DNA of 5,091 nucleotides, taken from NCBI GenBank assembly GCA_903915315.1, contig CAIWSO010000139.1:1-5091 (forward strand), written 5' to 3'. The stretch is from an uncultured Spartobacteria bacterium. GTDB lineage: Bacteria; Verrucomicrobiota; Verrucomicrobiia; Chthoniobacterales; Terrimicrobiaceae. Position 1 is the stretch's first letter, and every line of letters begins with the position of its first letter. Below, in pieces: positions 1 to 5,091 of the stretch. The position numbers were made by a program, and so were the translations under genes. The notes under the pieces are model-generated. The model was not told where the DNA came from and did no database searches. It saw nothing but the letters and a program-made list of their open reading frames with translations.

Positions 1-6
1 AGAGTT

Positions 7-213
7 TTACTGAGCGACTGAGGATGCGGGTTTCTCGCATTTTGCTGAAGTAGCGCTCGGTGAAGAACAGGGCTTGGAGCAGGCGCTTTTCGCGCAATCC
101 GTTTTTTTTGCGCAAGCGGATTTTTGAGCACAGGCAGATTTTTGAGCACAAGCACAGGCAGACAAAGATAGAACGAATGCAGCTAAAAACGCAGAAGTTA
201 GGATTTTTTTCAT
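7..213 (-). CDS. Small Cys-rich repeat protein with lipoprotein-type signal peptide
   Basis: I do not recognise a family. The 68-residue product starts with a typical export signal: MKK, then a hydrophobic stretch (about residues 4-17), then the lipobox-like L17-S18-A19-C20. This suggests lipid anchoring at C20; signal peptidase I cleavage near A23 is an alternative. The mature part has a run of hexapeptides beginning C-A-(Q/K)-K at C22, C28 and C34, then shorter units at C40, C45 and C49, and a last Cys at 59. There are eight Cys in all, with many Lys, Ala and Ser. The repeats differ mainly at third codon positions (TGT/TGC, GCT/GCA/GCG, TCT/TCC), which supports this frame as the coding one. 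The tail (50-68) is Ser/Ala/Pro-rich. No Shine-Dalgarno precedes the ATG. It is divergent from birA with 44 bases between. Metal binding or a disulfide-rich envelope role is only inference from the regular Cys spacing. Confidence 0.72.
   Translation of the reverse strand: MKKILTSAFLAAFVLSLSACACAQKSACAQKSACAKKTDCAKSACSKPCSSPSATSAKCEKPASSVAQ
101..150. repeat. 18-bp tandem repeat inside the Cys-rich gene
   Basis: The 14 bases at 119-132 recur exactly at 137-150, giving an 18-base period (six codons), and a diverged copy starts at 101. The repeat encodes the CAQKSA-type hexapeptides of the minus-strand gene. A second overlapping identity (12 bases, 127-138 and 151-162) lies nearby. The period is a multiple of three, so gain or loss of a unit would keep the frame. 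Confidence 0.7.
102..109 (-). other. A8 tract phased as A_AAA_AAA (possible slippery site)
   Basis: On the coding (minus) strand the small Cys-rich gene reads GCA AAA AAA ACG here, so eight A residues lie in the phase required for a -1 slippery heptamer (X XXY YYZ). The -1 frame after this point has no stop through the window edge (34 codons to position 2). The tract and the open frame are seen directly; any recoding or length variation is speculation. No clear downstream stimulatory hairpin was identified by eye. Confidence 0.2.
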
Positions 214-257
214 GTATTGAATTTGGATTGGGAGTCTTCATCTGCCTTAATTAGCCA

Positions 258-1058
258 ATGCCTGTCAACGAAGATCTAGAAAGCCTTTCGCCTGAGATTT
301 TGAGGGGAAAGGAAGAATGGACAACAACGAGCGGCAGGGTCTGGACTATCCACCACTACACCATGGCAGGCTCCACCAATGATATCTGCCGCTCATTACC
401 GCCGTGGCATGCCGTGTGTGCTGACACCCAATCGCGGGGGCGCGGACGCTTCGGCAGGAGTTTTGTTTCGGACCCAGGTGGGCTTTGGCTATCCGCCTCA
501 CTTCCAGCCTCCCCTCCCCGTTCGCTCTGGGACGGATTTTCCCTGCGCGTGGGGGCTTCGCTATTAGAGTATGCACGCTCGCTTGGCCTTCCCGACGTTC
601 GCTTGAGGTGGCCGAACGATCTCCTCTGCGCCGACCGCAAGCTTGCCGGCCTTCTCATAGAACACCCATCCACCGGCGTCATCGTTGTCGGCATCGGACT
701 AAATATCACCAACCAGCCTTGGATTGAAGCTCCCGAGCTTATTTCCTCAACAACATCCCTCGCCGCGCAGATGACTTCGCCTCCGTCAATCATGGAAGTA
801 ATGCAGGGCATTTTGGAGGCAATCACCAAGGGGCACCAACAAATGATTGATGGCGGCATGGCCACTGCAATCAACGAACTGAACGAAAGTTGGACGAAAT
901 CCCGCCCAGTGAAGCTAACCCTTTCCGATAGTCGAATCATCTCGGGATCCTTTATCGGCCTAGATTCGATGGGGCATCTTCGGATTCAAGACGCATCCGG
1001 AAACGAGATTGTGATCGAGCATTATTTAGTCCAACGGCTTCGTGAACTGGCCACGTGA
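258..1058 (+). CDS. birA: Biotin--[acetyl-CoA carboxylase] ligase, class I (no HTH domain)
   Basis: This enzyme activates biotin with ATP to biotinyl-5'-AMP and transfers it to a lysine of the biotin carboxyl carrier protein of acetyl-CoA carboxylase, in the cytoplasm. Visible family motifs are GSTND (38-42), the adenylate-binding loop GRGRFGR (61-67), SDPGGLWLS (71-79), RWPND (117-121), the conserved lysine in DRKLAGLLIE (K128) and GIGLNI (145-150). Residues about 217-262 fit the small C-terminal SH3-like domain. There is no room for the N-terminal winged-helix repressor domain of E. coli BirA, so it should be a ligase only and not a regulator of biotin synthesis. An in-frame TAG at 252-254 makes the ATG at 258 the most upstream start; no Shine-Dalgarno is seen. 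It is followed by gatC 52 bases downstream on the same strand. Confidence 0.95.
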   Translation: MPVNEDLESLSPEILRGKEEWTTTSGRVWTIHHYTMAGSTNDICRSLPPWHAVCADTQSRGRGRFGRSFVSDPGGLWLSASLPASPPRSLWDGFSLRVGASLLEYARSLGLPDVRLRWPNDLLCADRKLAGLLIEHPSTGVIVVGIGLNITNQPWIEAPELISSTTSLAAQMTSPPSIMEVMQGILEAITKGHQQMIDGGMATAINELNESWTKSRPVKLTLSDSRIISGSFIGLDSMGHLRIQDASGNEIVIEHYLVQRLRELAT

Positions 1059-1110
1059 TCCATCAAACTTTTGGACAAAACGGCCTCAAACTCCTACCAA
1101 TATCTTCCGC

Positions 1111-1398
1111 ATGAGCAGTCCCAATCTTGATGTCCGCGATGTAGCCAGACTGGCCCGCATCGAACTCACCGACGAAGAAGCCACTAAATTCCAAGCCCAA
1201 CTCAGTCGGGTGCTGGAATACGTGGAGCAACTGGGGGCATTGGATGTCTCTCAAGTCGAACCCACAGCTCACGCGAACCCTGTATTTAATGTATTCCGCG
1301 AAGACGTGGCTCATCCCGGCTTGGACCGAAAAGTCGTTCTCGCCAATGCCCCGCACAGCGCAAACAACCTCGTCGTCGTCACCAAAGTGATTGAATAA
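1111..1398 (+). CDS. gatC: Asp-tRNA(Asn)/Glu-tRNA(Gln) amidotransferase subunit C
   Basis: GatC is the small subunit that wraps around GatA and stabilises its contact with GatB in the tRNA-dependent amidotransferase. The 95-residue length is normal for the family. Family features are the N-terminal helix VARLARIELT (11-20), the second helix around LSRVLEYVEQL (31-41), the VEPTAHANPVFNVFREDV segment (49-66) and LANAP (77-81). The C-terminus ends VVVTKVIE, where many GatC proteins have a V-P-(K/R)-V motif; Thr replaces the usual Pro. I chose the ATG at 1111 because it gives the standard N-terminus. A longer in-frame start (GTG, 1042) would overlap birA and add 23 residues that do not look like GatC. 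No Shine-Dalgarno is visible. gatA follows after TAA AAA in the same frame. Confidence 0.93.
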   Translation: MSSPNLDVRDVARLARIELTDEEATKFQAQLSRVLEYVEQLGALDVSQVEPTAHANPVFNVFREDVAHPGLDRKVVLANAPHSANNLVVVTKVIE

Positions 1399-1401
1399 AA
1401 A

Positions 1402-2850
1402 ATGAGCGCCATCACCGATCTCACCATTTCTGAACTTCAGGCGGGCTTCCGCCGCGGCGACTTCACGCCTGCAGATGCCGTCCGCGCACTCGAGGATCGC
1501 ATCGCCAGCGTGGATCCTTCCGTCGGAGCCTACCTGTCCCGCGACTTCGATACCGCCTTGGCCGCCGCGGAGAAGGCCGATATCAGCCTGCCGCTGGGTG
1601 GCGTTCCGATCGGCATCAAGGATGCCATCAACGTACTTGGCGAAAGCTGCACGTGTTCCTCGAAGATGCTCGCCGGTTACAAATCTCCCTACGATGCCAC
1701 TGTCATCAGCAATCTACGCGCGGCGGGAGCGATTCCGTTCGGTCGATTGAACATGGATGAGTTTGCAATGGGTTCCTCGACCGAGAATTCCGCCTATCAA
1801 ATCACCCGCAACCCTTGGGATACGTCACGCATTCCGGGTGGCTCGAGCGGTGGCTCGGCGGCCTCCGTTGCCGCTCGCGAGGCGTTCGCGACTCTCGGCA
1901 GCGATACCGGCGGTTCGATCCGCCAACCCGCCGCGCTCTGTGGCGTGGTCGGCCTCAAGCCAAGCTATGGGCGGGTTTCCCGCTACGGCCTCGTCGCATT
2001 TGCTTCGTCGCTTGACCAGATCGGACCGATCGCCCGCACGACTCGCGATTGCGCCGGAATTCTGAATGCCATCACAGGCAAGGATCCACATGACTCTACC
2101 TCACTCGACTTGCCCGCAGAGGATTTCACCTCCCAGCTCGGCCGCGACCTCAAGGGGGTCAAAATCGGAATCCCTCGCGAATATTTTGTCGATGGAATGG
2201 ATAAGCGGGTCCGTGAAAAAGTCGAAGCCGCCATCCGCCAATGTGAACATCTCGGTGCGGAGTTGGTTGAAGTTTCCCTTCCCCACACATCCTATGCCGT
2301 GGGCGTCTATTACATCATCGCGACAGCCGAGGCCTCTGCGAATCTCGCCCGCTTTGATGGCGTCCGCTATGGTCACCGCTCACAAAACCCGAAAGATCTC
2401 TTGGATCATTATATGCGAAGCCGCGAGGAGGGATTTGGCAGTGAAGTCAAACGCCGCATCATCCTCGGCACTTACGTCCTCTCGAGCGGTTACTACGACG
2501 CCTACTACCTACGCGCTCAAAAAGTCCGCACGCTGATCCGTCAGGATTTCACAAACGCATTCGAGAAGGTGGACGCACTCATCTGCCCAACCTCGCCGGA
2601 CTTGGCATTCAAAATCGGCGAGCGAACAGATGATCCGCTTCGCATGTATCTCGCCGACATTTTCACAATCGCAACAAACCTAGCCGGCATTTGCGGAATC
2701 AGCGTCCCATGCGGACTCGTTGAAGAGGAGGGCAAGTCCCTCCCAGTCGGCCTTCAATTTCTAGGAAAAGCGATGGATGAATCCCGACTACTGGGCATCG
2801 CCGACGCCTTCGAGAGCAGTCAAGCAATCGCGCGACCACCCATCGGGTAG
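1402..2850 (+). CDS. gatA: Asp-tRNA(Asn)/Glu-tRNA(Gln) amidotransferase subunit A
   Basis: GatA is the glutaminase subunit. It releases ammonia from glutamine, which passes to GatB to amidate Glu-tRNA(Gln) and/or Asp-tRNA(Asn). The 482-residue protein is full length for the amidase-signature family. The Ser-cisSer-Lys triad is intact: K73 in GIKDAI, S148 in the PGGSSGGSAA loop (145-154) and nucleophile S172 in GSDTGGSIRQP (166-176). The spacing (75 and 24 residues) matches, from memory, S. aureus GatA (K79, S154, S178). With the same offset, R352 and D419 correspond to the glutamine-binding Arg and Asp. The LNMDEFAMGSSTENSAY motif (116-132) is strongly GatA-like and separates it from general amidases. 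It starts 3 bases after gatC, so the pair is almost certainly co-transcribed and perhaps translationally coupled. gatB does not follow; the next gene is convergent. Confidence 0.97.
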   Translation: MSAITDLTISELQAGFRRGDFTPADAVRALEDRIASVDPSVGAYLSRDFDTALAAAEKADISLPLGGVPIGIKDAINVLGESCTCSSKMLAGYKSPYDATVISNLRAAGAIPFGRLNMDEFAMGSSTENSAYQITRNPWDTSRIPGGSSGGSAASVAAREAFATLGSDTGGSIRQPAALCGVVGLKPSYGRVSRYGLVAFASSLDQIGPIARTTRDCAGILNAITGKDPHDSTSLDLPAEDFTSQLGRDLKGVKIGIPREYFVDGMDKRVREKVEAAIRQCEHLGAELVEVSLPHTSYAVGVYYIIATAEASANLARFDGVRYGHRSQNPKDLLDHYMRSREEGFGSEVKRRIILGTYVLSSGYYDAYYLRAQKVRTLIRQDFTNAFEKVDALICPTSPDLAFKIGERTDDPLRMYLADIFTIATNLAGICGISVPCGLVEEEGKSLPVGLQFLGKAMDESRLLGIADAFESSQAIARPPIG

Positions 2851-2864
2851 TCGCTACCATTTTT
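2846..2864 (+). terminator. Possible short intrinsic terminator of gatA
   Basis: GGTAG (2846-2850) pairs with CTACC (2854-2858) across a 3-base TCG loop, followed directly by ATTTTT. The stem is only 5 bp and includes the gatA stop codon. The hairpin plus T-run on the plus strand fits a weak Rho-independent terminator where gatA meets a convergent gene. Confidence 0.4.
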
Positions 2865-2869
2865 GAAAG

Positions 2870-2891
2870 GCTCAGTGGATTTCCACTGGGC
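2870..2891 (-). terminator. Hairpin at the 3' end of the DinG-like gene, possible terminator
   Basis: Bases 2870-2878 pair with 2883-2891 across a 4-base loop, giving a 9-bp stem with one G-T wobble. It spans the stop codon and the last codons of the minus-strand helicase gene. On the minus strand it is followed by CTTTC rather than a clean T-run, so intrinsic termination is uncertain; it may only protect the mRNA 3' end. Confidence 0.3.
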
Positions 2892-4869
2892 ACTTCGGCA
2901 TCGCGCGAAGGAATGCCCGACCGTATGGCTTGGATACGATGCGGCTATCTAGAATGACGATGGTGCCGGTGTCGGATTTGCTTCGAATGAGGCGCCCTAC
3001 GCCCTGACGCAGTTTCAGAATCGCCTCGGGCAACGAGTAGCTTTCAAATGCGCGCCCCCCCTCCGCCTCGATGGCCTCCAGTCTGGCTTCTGTGAGAGGA
3101 TGGTCCGGAGTGGCAAAGGGCAGGCGTGTGATGATGACATTCGAAAGTGCCTCGCCTGGCACGTCCACGCCGGTCCAAAAACTGGAAACCCCAAAGAGAA
3201 TGCTATGCGAATTATCTTTGAACTCCTGCACCATTCGCTGGGTCGGCATTCCTCCGCCTTGAACAAGCAACTGCCAACCCTTTTTCTCAAAGTGATCTTC
3301 CAATGCCTCCGCGACCGCGCGCATCGTCTGGTAACTCGTGAAAAGAACAAAAGCCCGGGCTTCACTTTTTTCGGTAAAATGCCCGATCCACTTAGCCAGT
3401 GAGCTTTCATAGGCGGGATCCTTCGGCTCCGGCATTTTTTGTACGAGGTGCAACTGCATTTGCTTTTCGTAATCAAATGGACTGCCGATTTGCAGAGCGG
3501 GAATCTCCTCCGCCCCCACGCGATTGCGAAAGTAGGAGAGATCTGGTGAGCCGGTAGAAAGCGTCGCGCTCGTCAGCACCGTGCAAGCCCCTTCGCGAAA
3601 AAGAAGCCGCCGTAAGGCCTCGGCTAAATTCACCGGAGCCGTACGGAGGGTGCAAAATTGCTCTGTGCGTCCGTATTGCTCGACCCAATAAACGTGATCG
3701 GGTTCCTCGAGCGAGAGGAAGTCCGTTATCCCTGCGCGGGCTGTGCGAATCTTTCGCGCGGCTTCCTGGAGTTCCGATGTATGCTGCTCGTCCTTGCATT
3801 TGCCGGCTTCCAGCGAAATCAACTCGCCCAACCGGGCAAGGGAGCTGCAGATTTCGCCACCTTCCGCGAGACCCGGCTCCCGGACTCGAAACTCACGTCC
3901 CCGCTTGAATGTGCACCCATTCGCAACTTGGTTGAAAAAGCCGTCTGCGACCGGCAACACCTCGCTCACCACTCCGCAAGCCGCTCCGTTTTTCAGCATT
4001 TGAAAAAGCCCTTTTTTGGTGCGCGGATTGTAGAGACGTTGAATGATGCGGCGTAAGCCCAATTGAGAAAGCTCCATCCCGATGTGGCGGGCGGCGACCT
4101 CCTCGAGCGTGTGCGCTTCATCGAAAACAACGAAGTCGTTGGCAAAAAGAAGCCCTCCAGTGCGGTTCTCTGCATCGTCCACCGCATTGAGCAAGGTGAA
4201 GAAAAGAGCATGGTTCAAGACAACCATCTTCGCATTGGCCACTCGACGGCGAAGCGACTGATAGAAACATCCCGAAGCAGGCCCACACGACTTGGGCGTG
4301 CAAAGGTGCTGCTCACTGCGGACCTCTTCCCAAACGGCAGGATCGGGTTGCTCCAGAAAATCACTCAGCGAACCGTCTTTTGTTTTTAAACTCCACTCTC
4401 GGATGCGCTCCAACTCGGGATGCTGGATAGGCGTGAAAAGTTCCTTGGCCTGCCCTAGCGCACGCGCCAATCGCGTGGTGCAAAGGTAATTTTGCCTCCC
4501 CTTTAGCAACACCGCCTCAAACTCATCGGGAATGAGTTTTTGCACGAGTGGAATATCTTTATACATCAACTGCTCCTGCAGAGCGATCGTGTGGGTGCAG
4601 ATCACCGCCTTGCGCTTCGTGCGAATTGCATGGAGTGCAGCGGGCACCAAATAGGCCAAGGATTTTCCGACACCTGTTCCCGCCTCCACCACCAAATGAC
4701 CGCATTGCTCCAAAGTCGCAGCCACCGCTCCCGCCATTTGCTGTTGCTCCGGACGATACTCAAAACTAGCAGCCCCAGAGAGCTGCCCGGTCTCGGAAAA
4801 CATCTCCTCTATTTCCTGCTGAAAAATGGATGGGCCACCGGCACCAAAATCCTCCCGGATCGAAATCAT
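2872..4869 (-). CDS. dinG: DinG/YoaA-type ATP-dependent iron-sulfur DNA helicase (XPD family)
   Basis: This superfamily 2 helicase of the XPD/Rad3-like group unwinds DNA 5' to 3', and family members act in DNA repair and in resolving R-loops or forked structures. In the 665-residue product I see the Q-motif-like region EYRPEQQQMA (37-46), Walker A AGTGVGKS (63-70), LLKGRQNYLC (121-130), the DEAH box (250-253), SATLS (434-438), SFWTGVDVPGEAL (563-575) and motif VI QGVGRLIRS (622-630). Four cysteines (C130, C190, C195, C201) have the C-X4-C-X5-C spacing of the DinG 4Fe-4S domain. No N-terminal exonuclease domain is present, unlike many Firmicutes DinG proteins. The LLKGRxNYLC motif resembles E. 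coli YoaA. The ATG at 4869 follows an in-frame TAA (4881-4879) and lacks a Shine-Dalgarno. M23 (4803) is a possible alternative with an AGGA about 10 bases upstream. The gene converges on gatA and diverges from the tRNA. Confidence 0.95.
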   Translation of the reverse strand: MISIREDFGAGGPSIFQQEIEEMFSETGQLSGAASFEYRPEQQQMAGAVAATLEQCGHLVVEAGTGVGKSLAYLVPAALHAIRTKRKAVICTHTIALQEQLMYKDIPLVQKLIPDEFEAVLLKGRQNYLCTTRLARALGQAKELFTPIQHPELERIREWSLKTKDGSLSDFLEQPDPAVWEEVRSEQHLCTPKSCGPASGCFYQSLRRRVANAKMVVLNHALFFTLLNAVDDAENRTGGLLFANDFVVFDEAHTLEEVAARHIGMELSQLGLRRIIQRLYNPRTKKGLFQMLKNGAACGVVSEVLPVADGFFNQVANGCTFKRGREFRVREPGLAEGGEICSSLARLGELISLEAGKCKDEQHTSELQEAARKIRTARAGITDFLSLEEPDHVYWVEQYGRTEQFCTLRTAPVNLAEALRRLLFREGACTVLTSATLSTGSPDLSYFRNRVGAEEIPALQIGSPFDYEKQMQLHLVQKMPEPKDPAYESSLAKWIGHFTEKSEARAFVLFTSYQTMRAVAEALEDHFEKKGWQLLVQGGGMPTQRMVQEFKDNSHSILFGVSSFWTGVDVPGEALSNVIITRLPFATPDHPLTEARLEAIEAEGGRAFESYSLPEAILKLRQGVGRLIRSKSDTGTIVILDSRIVSKPYGRAFLRAMPKCPVEIH

Positions 4870-4956
4870 GCTGAAATGTTATGGCCCCGCCGACCGCAAG
4901 CAAGCCTAGGCGGGTGGAACCTCTTCGAAAATCTCGCATCGAATCCATGATGGGAT

Positions 4957-4986
4957 TTGACCTCAACCCCAGATCTAGCGTATTAA
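4957..4986 (+). promoter_or_regulatory. Likely sigma-70-type promoter of the tRNA-Ser gene
   Basis: TTGACC (4957-4962) is a good -35 element. After an 18-base spacer, TATTAA (4981-4986) serves as -10 (4 of 6 consensus bases). Transcription would start around 4993, a few bases before the mature tRNA 5' end at 5001, as is common for tRNA genes. An inverted repeat AATCC/GGATT (4942-4946, 4953-4957) touches the -35 element but is short. Confidence 0.45.
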
Positions 4987-5000
4987 TAATACCAGACCAA

Positions 5001-5091
5001 GGTGAGGTGGCTGAGTGGTCGAAAGCAGCGCTTTGCTAAAGCGCCGTAGTCCAAAAGGCTACCGAGGGTTCGAATCCCTCCCTCACCGCCA
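5001..5091 (+). tRNA. tRNA-Ser, anticodon GCU
   Basis: A complete class II tRNA reading AGC and AGU serine codons. The acceptor stem GGTGAGG (5001-5007) pairs with CCTCACC (5081-5087). The D-arm lies at 5010-5026. The anticodon stem GCGCT/AGCGC (5028-5032, 5040-5044) encloses loop TTGCTAA with anticodon GCT at 5035-5037. A long variable arm (5046-5063, GTAG pairing with CTAC and CC with GG) is the serine hallmark. The T-stem GAGGG/CCCTC encloses TTCGAAT (5069-5075). Discriminator G5088 is followed by an encoded CCA (5089-5091). The gene ends exactly at the window edge, so any downstream tRNA or integrated element cannot be judged. Confidence 0.98.

Noticed and set aside
263..268. Perfect minus-strand TTGACA upstream of the Cys-rich gene
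   Set aside because: It matches a -35 box, but no acceptable -10 lies 16-18 bases downstream; the A/T-rich TAATTA is only 9 bases away. It is also within birA codons.
356..940. 194-residue open frame antisense to birA
   Set aside because: It lies fully inside a well-supported birA with strong motifs, and its translation shows no recognisable domain. Long antisense frames are common shadows at this GC content.
1042..1398. Longer GatC starting at GTG 1042
   Set aside because: It would overlap birA and add 23 residues unlike any GatC N-terminus, whereas the ATG at 1111 gives the usual length.
2066..2536. 156-residue plus-strand frame inside gatA
   Set aside because: It overlaps the conserved GatA coding frame, and its Ser/Arg/Pro-rich translation is typical of a shifted reading of a real gene.
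3473..3799. 108-residue minus-strand frame inside the helicase gene
   Set aside because: It is an out-of-frame reading of the helicase sequence, Arg/Gly-rich and without its own motifs.
4904..4911. 8-base palindrome GCCTAGGC between the helicase gene and the tRNA
   Set aside because: It is too short and isolated to call an operator or terminator; no repeat of it is nearby.
4942..4957. AATCC/GGATT inverted repeat next to the tRNA promoter -35
   Set aside because: Only 5 bp with a 6-base spacer and no second copy, so it is not distinguishable from chance.
1..5091. CRISPR arrays, insertion sequences, toxin-antitoxin or defence genes
   Set aside because: I saw no spaced repeats, transposase or terminal inverted repeats, or defence motifs. 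The helicase has a normal DinG/YoaA architecture and no partner genes suggesting an immune role.

Overview
The window is a compact bacterial chromosome segment of mostly housekeeping genes. GC looks to be in the mid-50s percent (estimated by eye, not counted). It holds five protein genes and one tRNA, with no intergenic stretch longer than about 130 bases. No gene has a convincing Shine-Dalgarno sequence. The small first gene encodes a lipobox-type exported protein, and the organism has a GatCAB-type amidotransferase. Together these suggest a non-proteobacterial, probably Gram-negative bacterium. A lineage such as Verrucomicrobia would fit, but that is a guess and no marker here proves it.

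Layout. Left edge, minus strand: a 68-residue secreted or lipid-anchored peptide with a Cys-rich hexapeptide repeat (7-213). Divergent from it, plus strand: birA (biotin-protein ligase without a DNA-binding domain, 258-1058), then gatC (1111-1398) and gatA (1402-2850), apparently co-transcribed. gatC and gatA lie in the same reading frame, separated only by a stop codon and one further codon. Converging on gatA, minus strand: a 665-residue DinG/YoaA-type iron-sulfur DNA helicase (2872-4869). The two stop codons are 21 bases apart, and two small hairpins sit at this junction. Divergent from the helicase, plus strand: a complete tRNA-Ser(GCU) with encoded CCA that ends exactly at the last base (5001-5091), with a plausible sigma-70-type promoter.

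How the genes work. BirA attaches biotin to the carrier protein of acetyl-CoA carboxylase. GatC and GatA are two of the three subunits that convert Glu-tRNA(Gln) and/or Asp-tRNA(Asn) to the amidated forms; the tRNA-binding subunit GatB is not next to them. DinG/YoaA helicases unwind damaged or structured DNA. The genes share no evident pathway, and I see no mobile element, CRISPR array or defence system.

The part most worth a second look is the left edge. The small Cys-repeat gene contains an A8 tract phased as A_AAA_AAA. The -1 frame is open across the whole gene and off the window. This could be a frameshift site, an overlapping neighbour gene, or chance.
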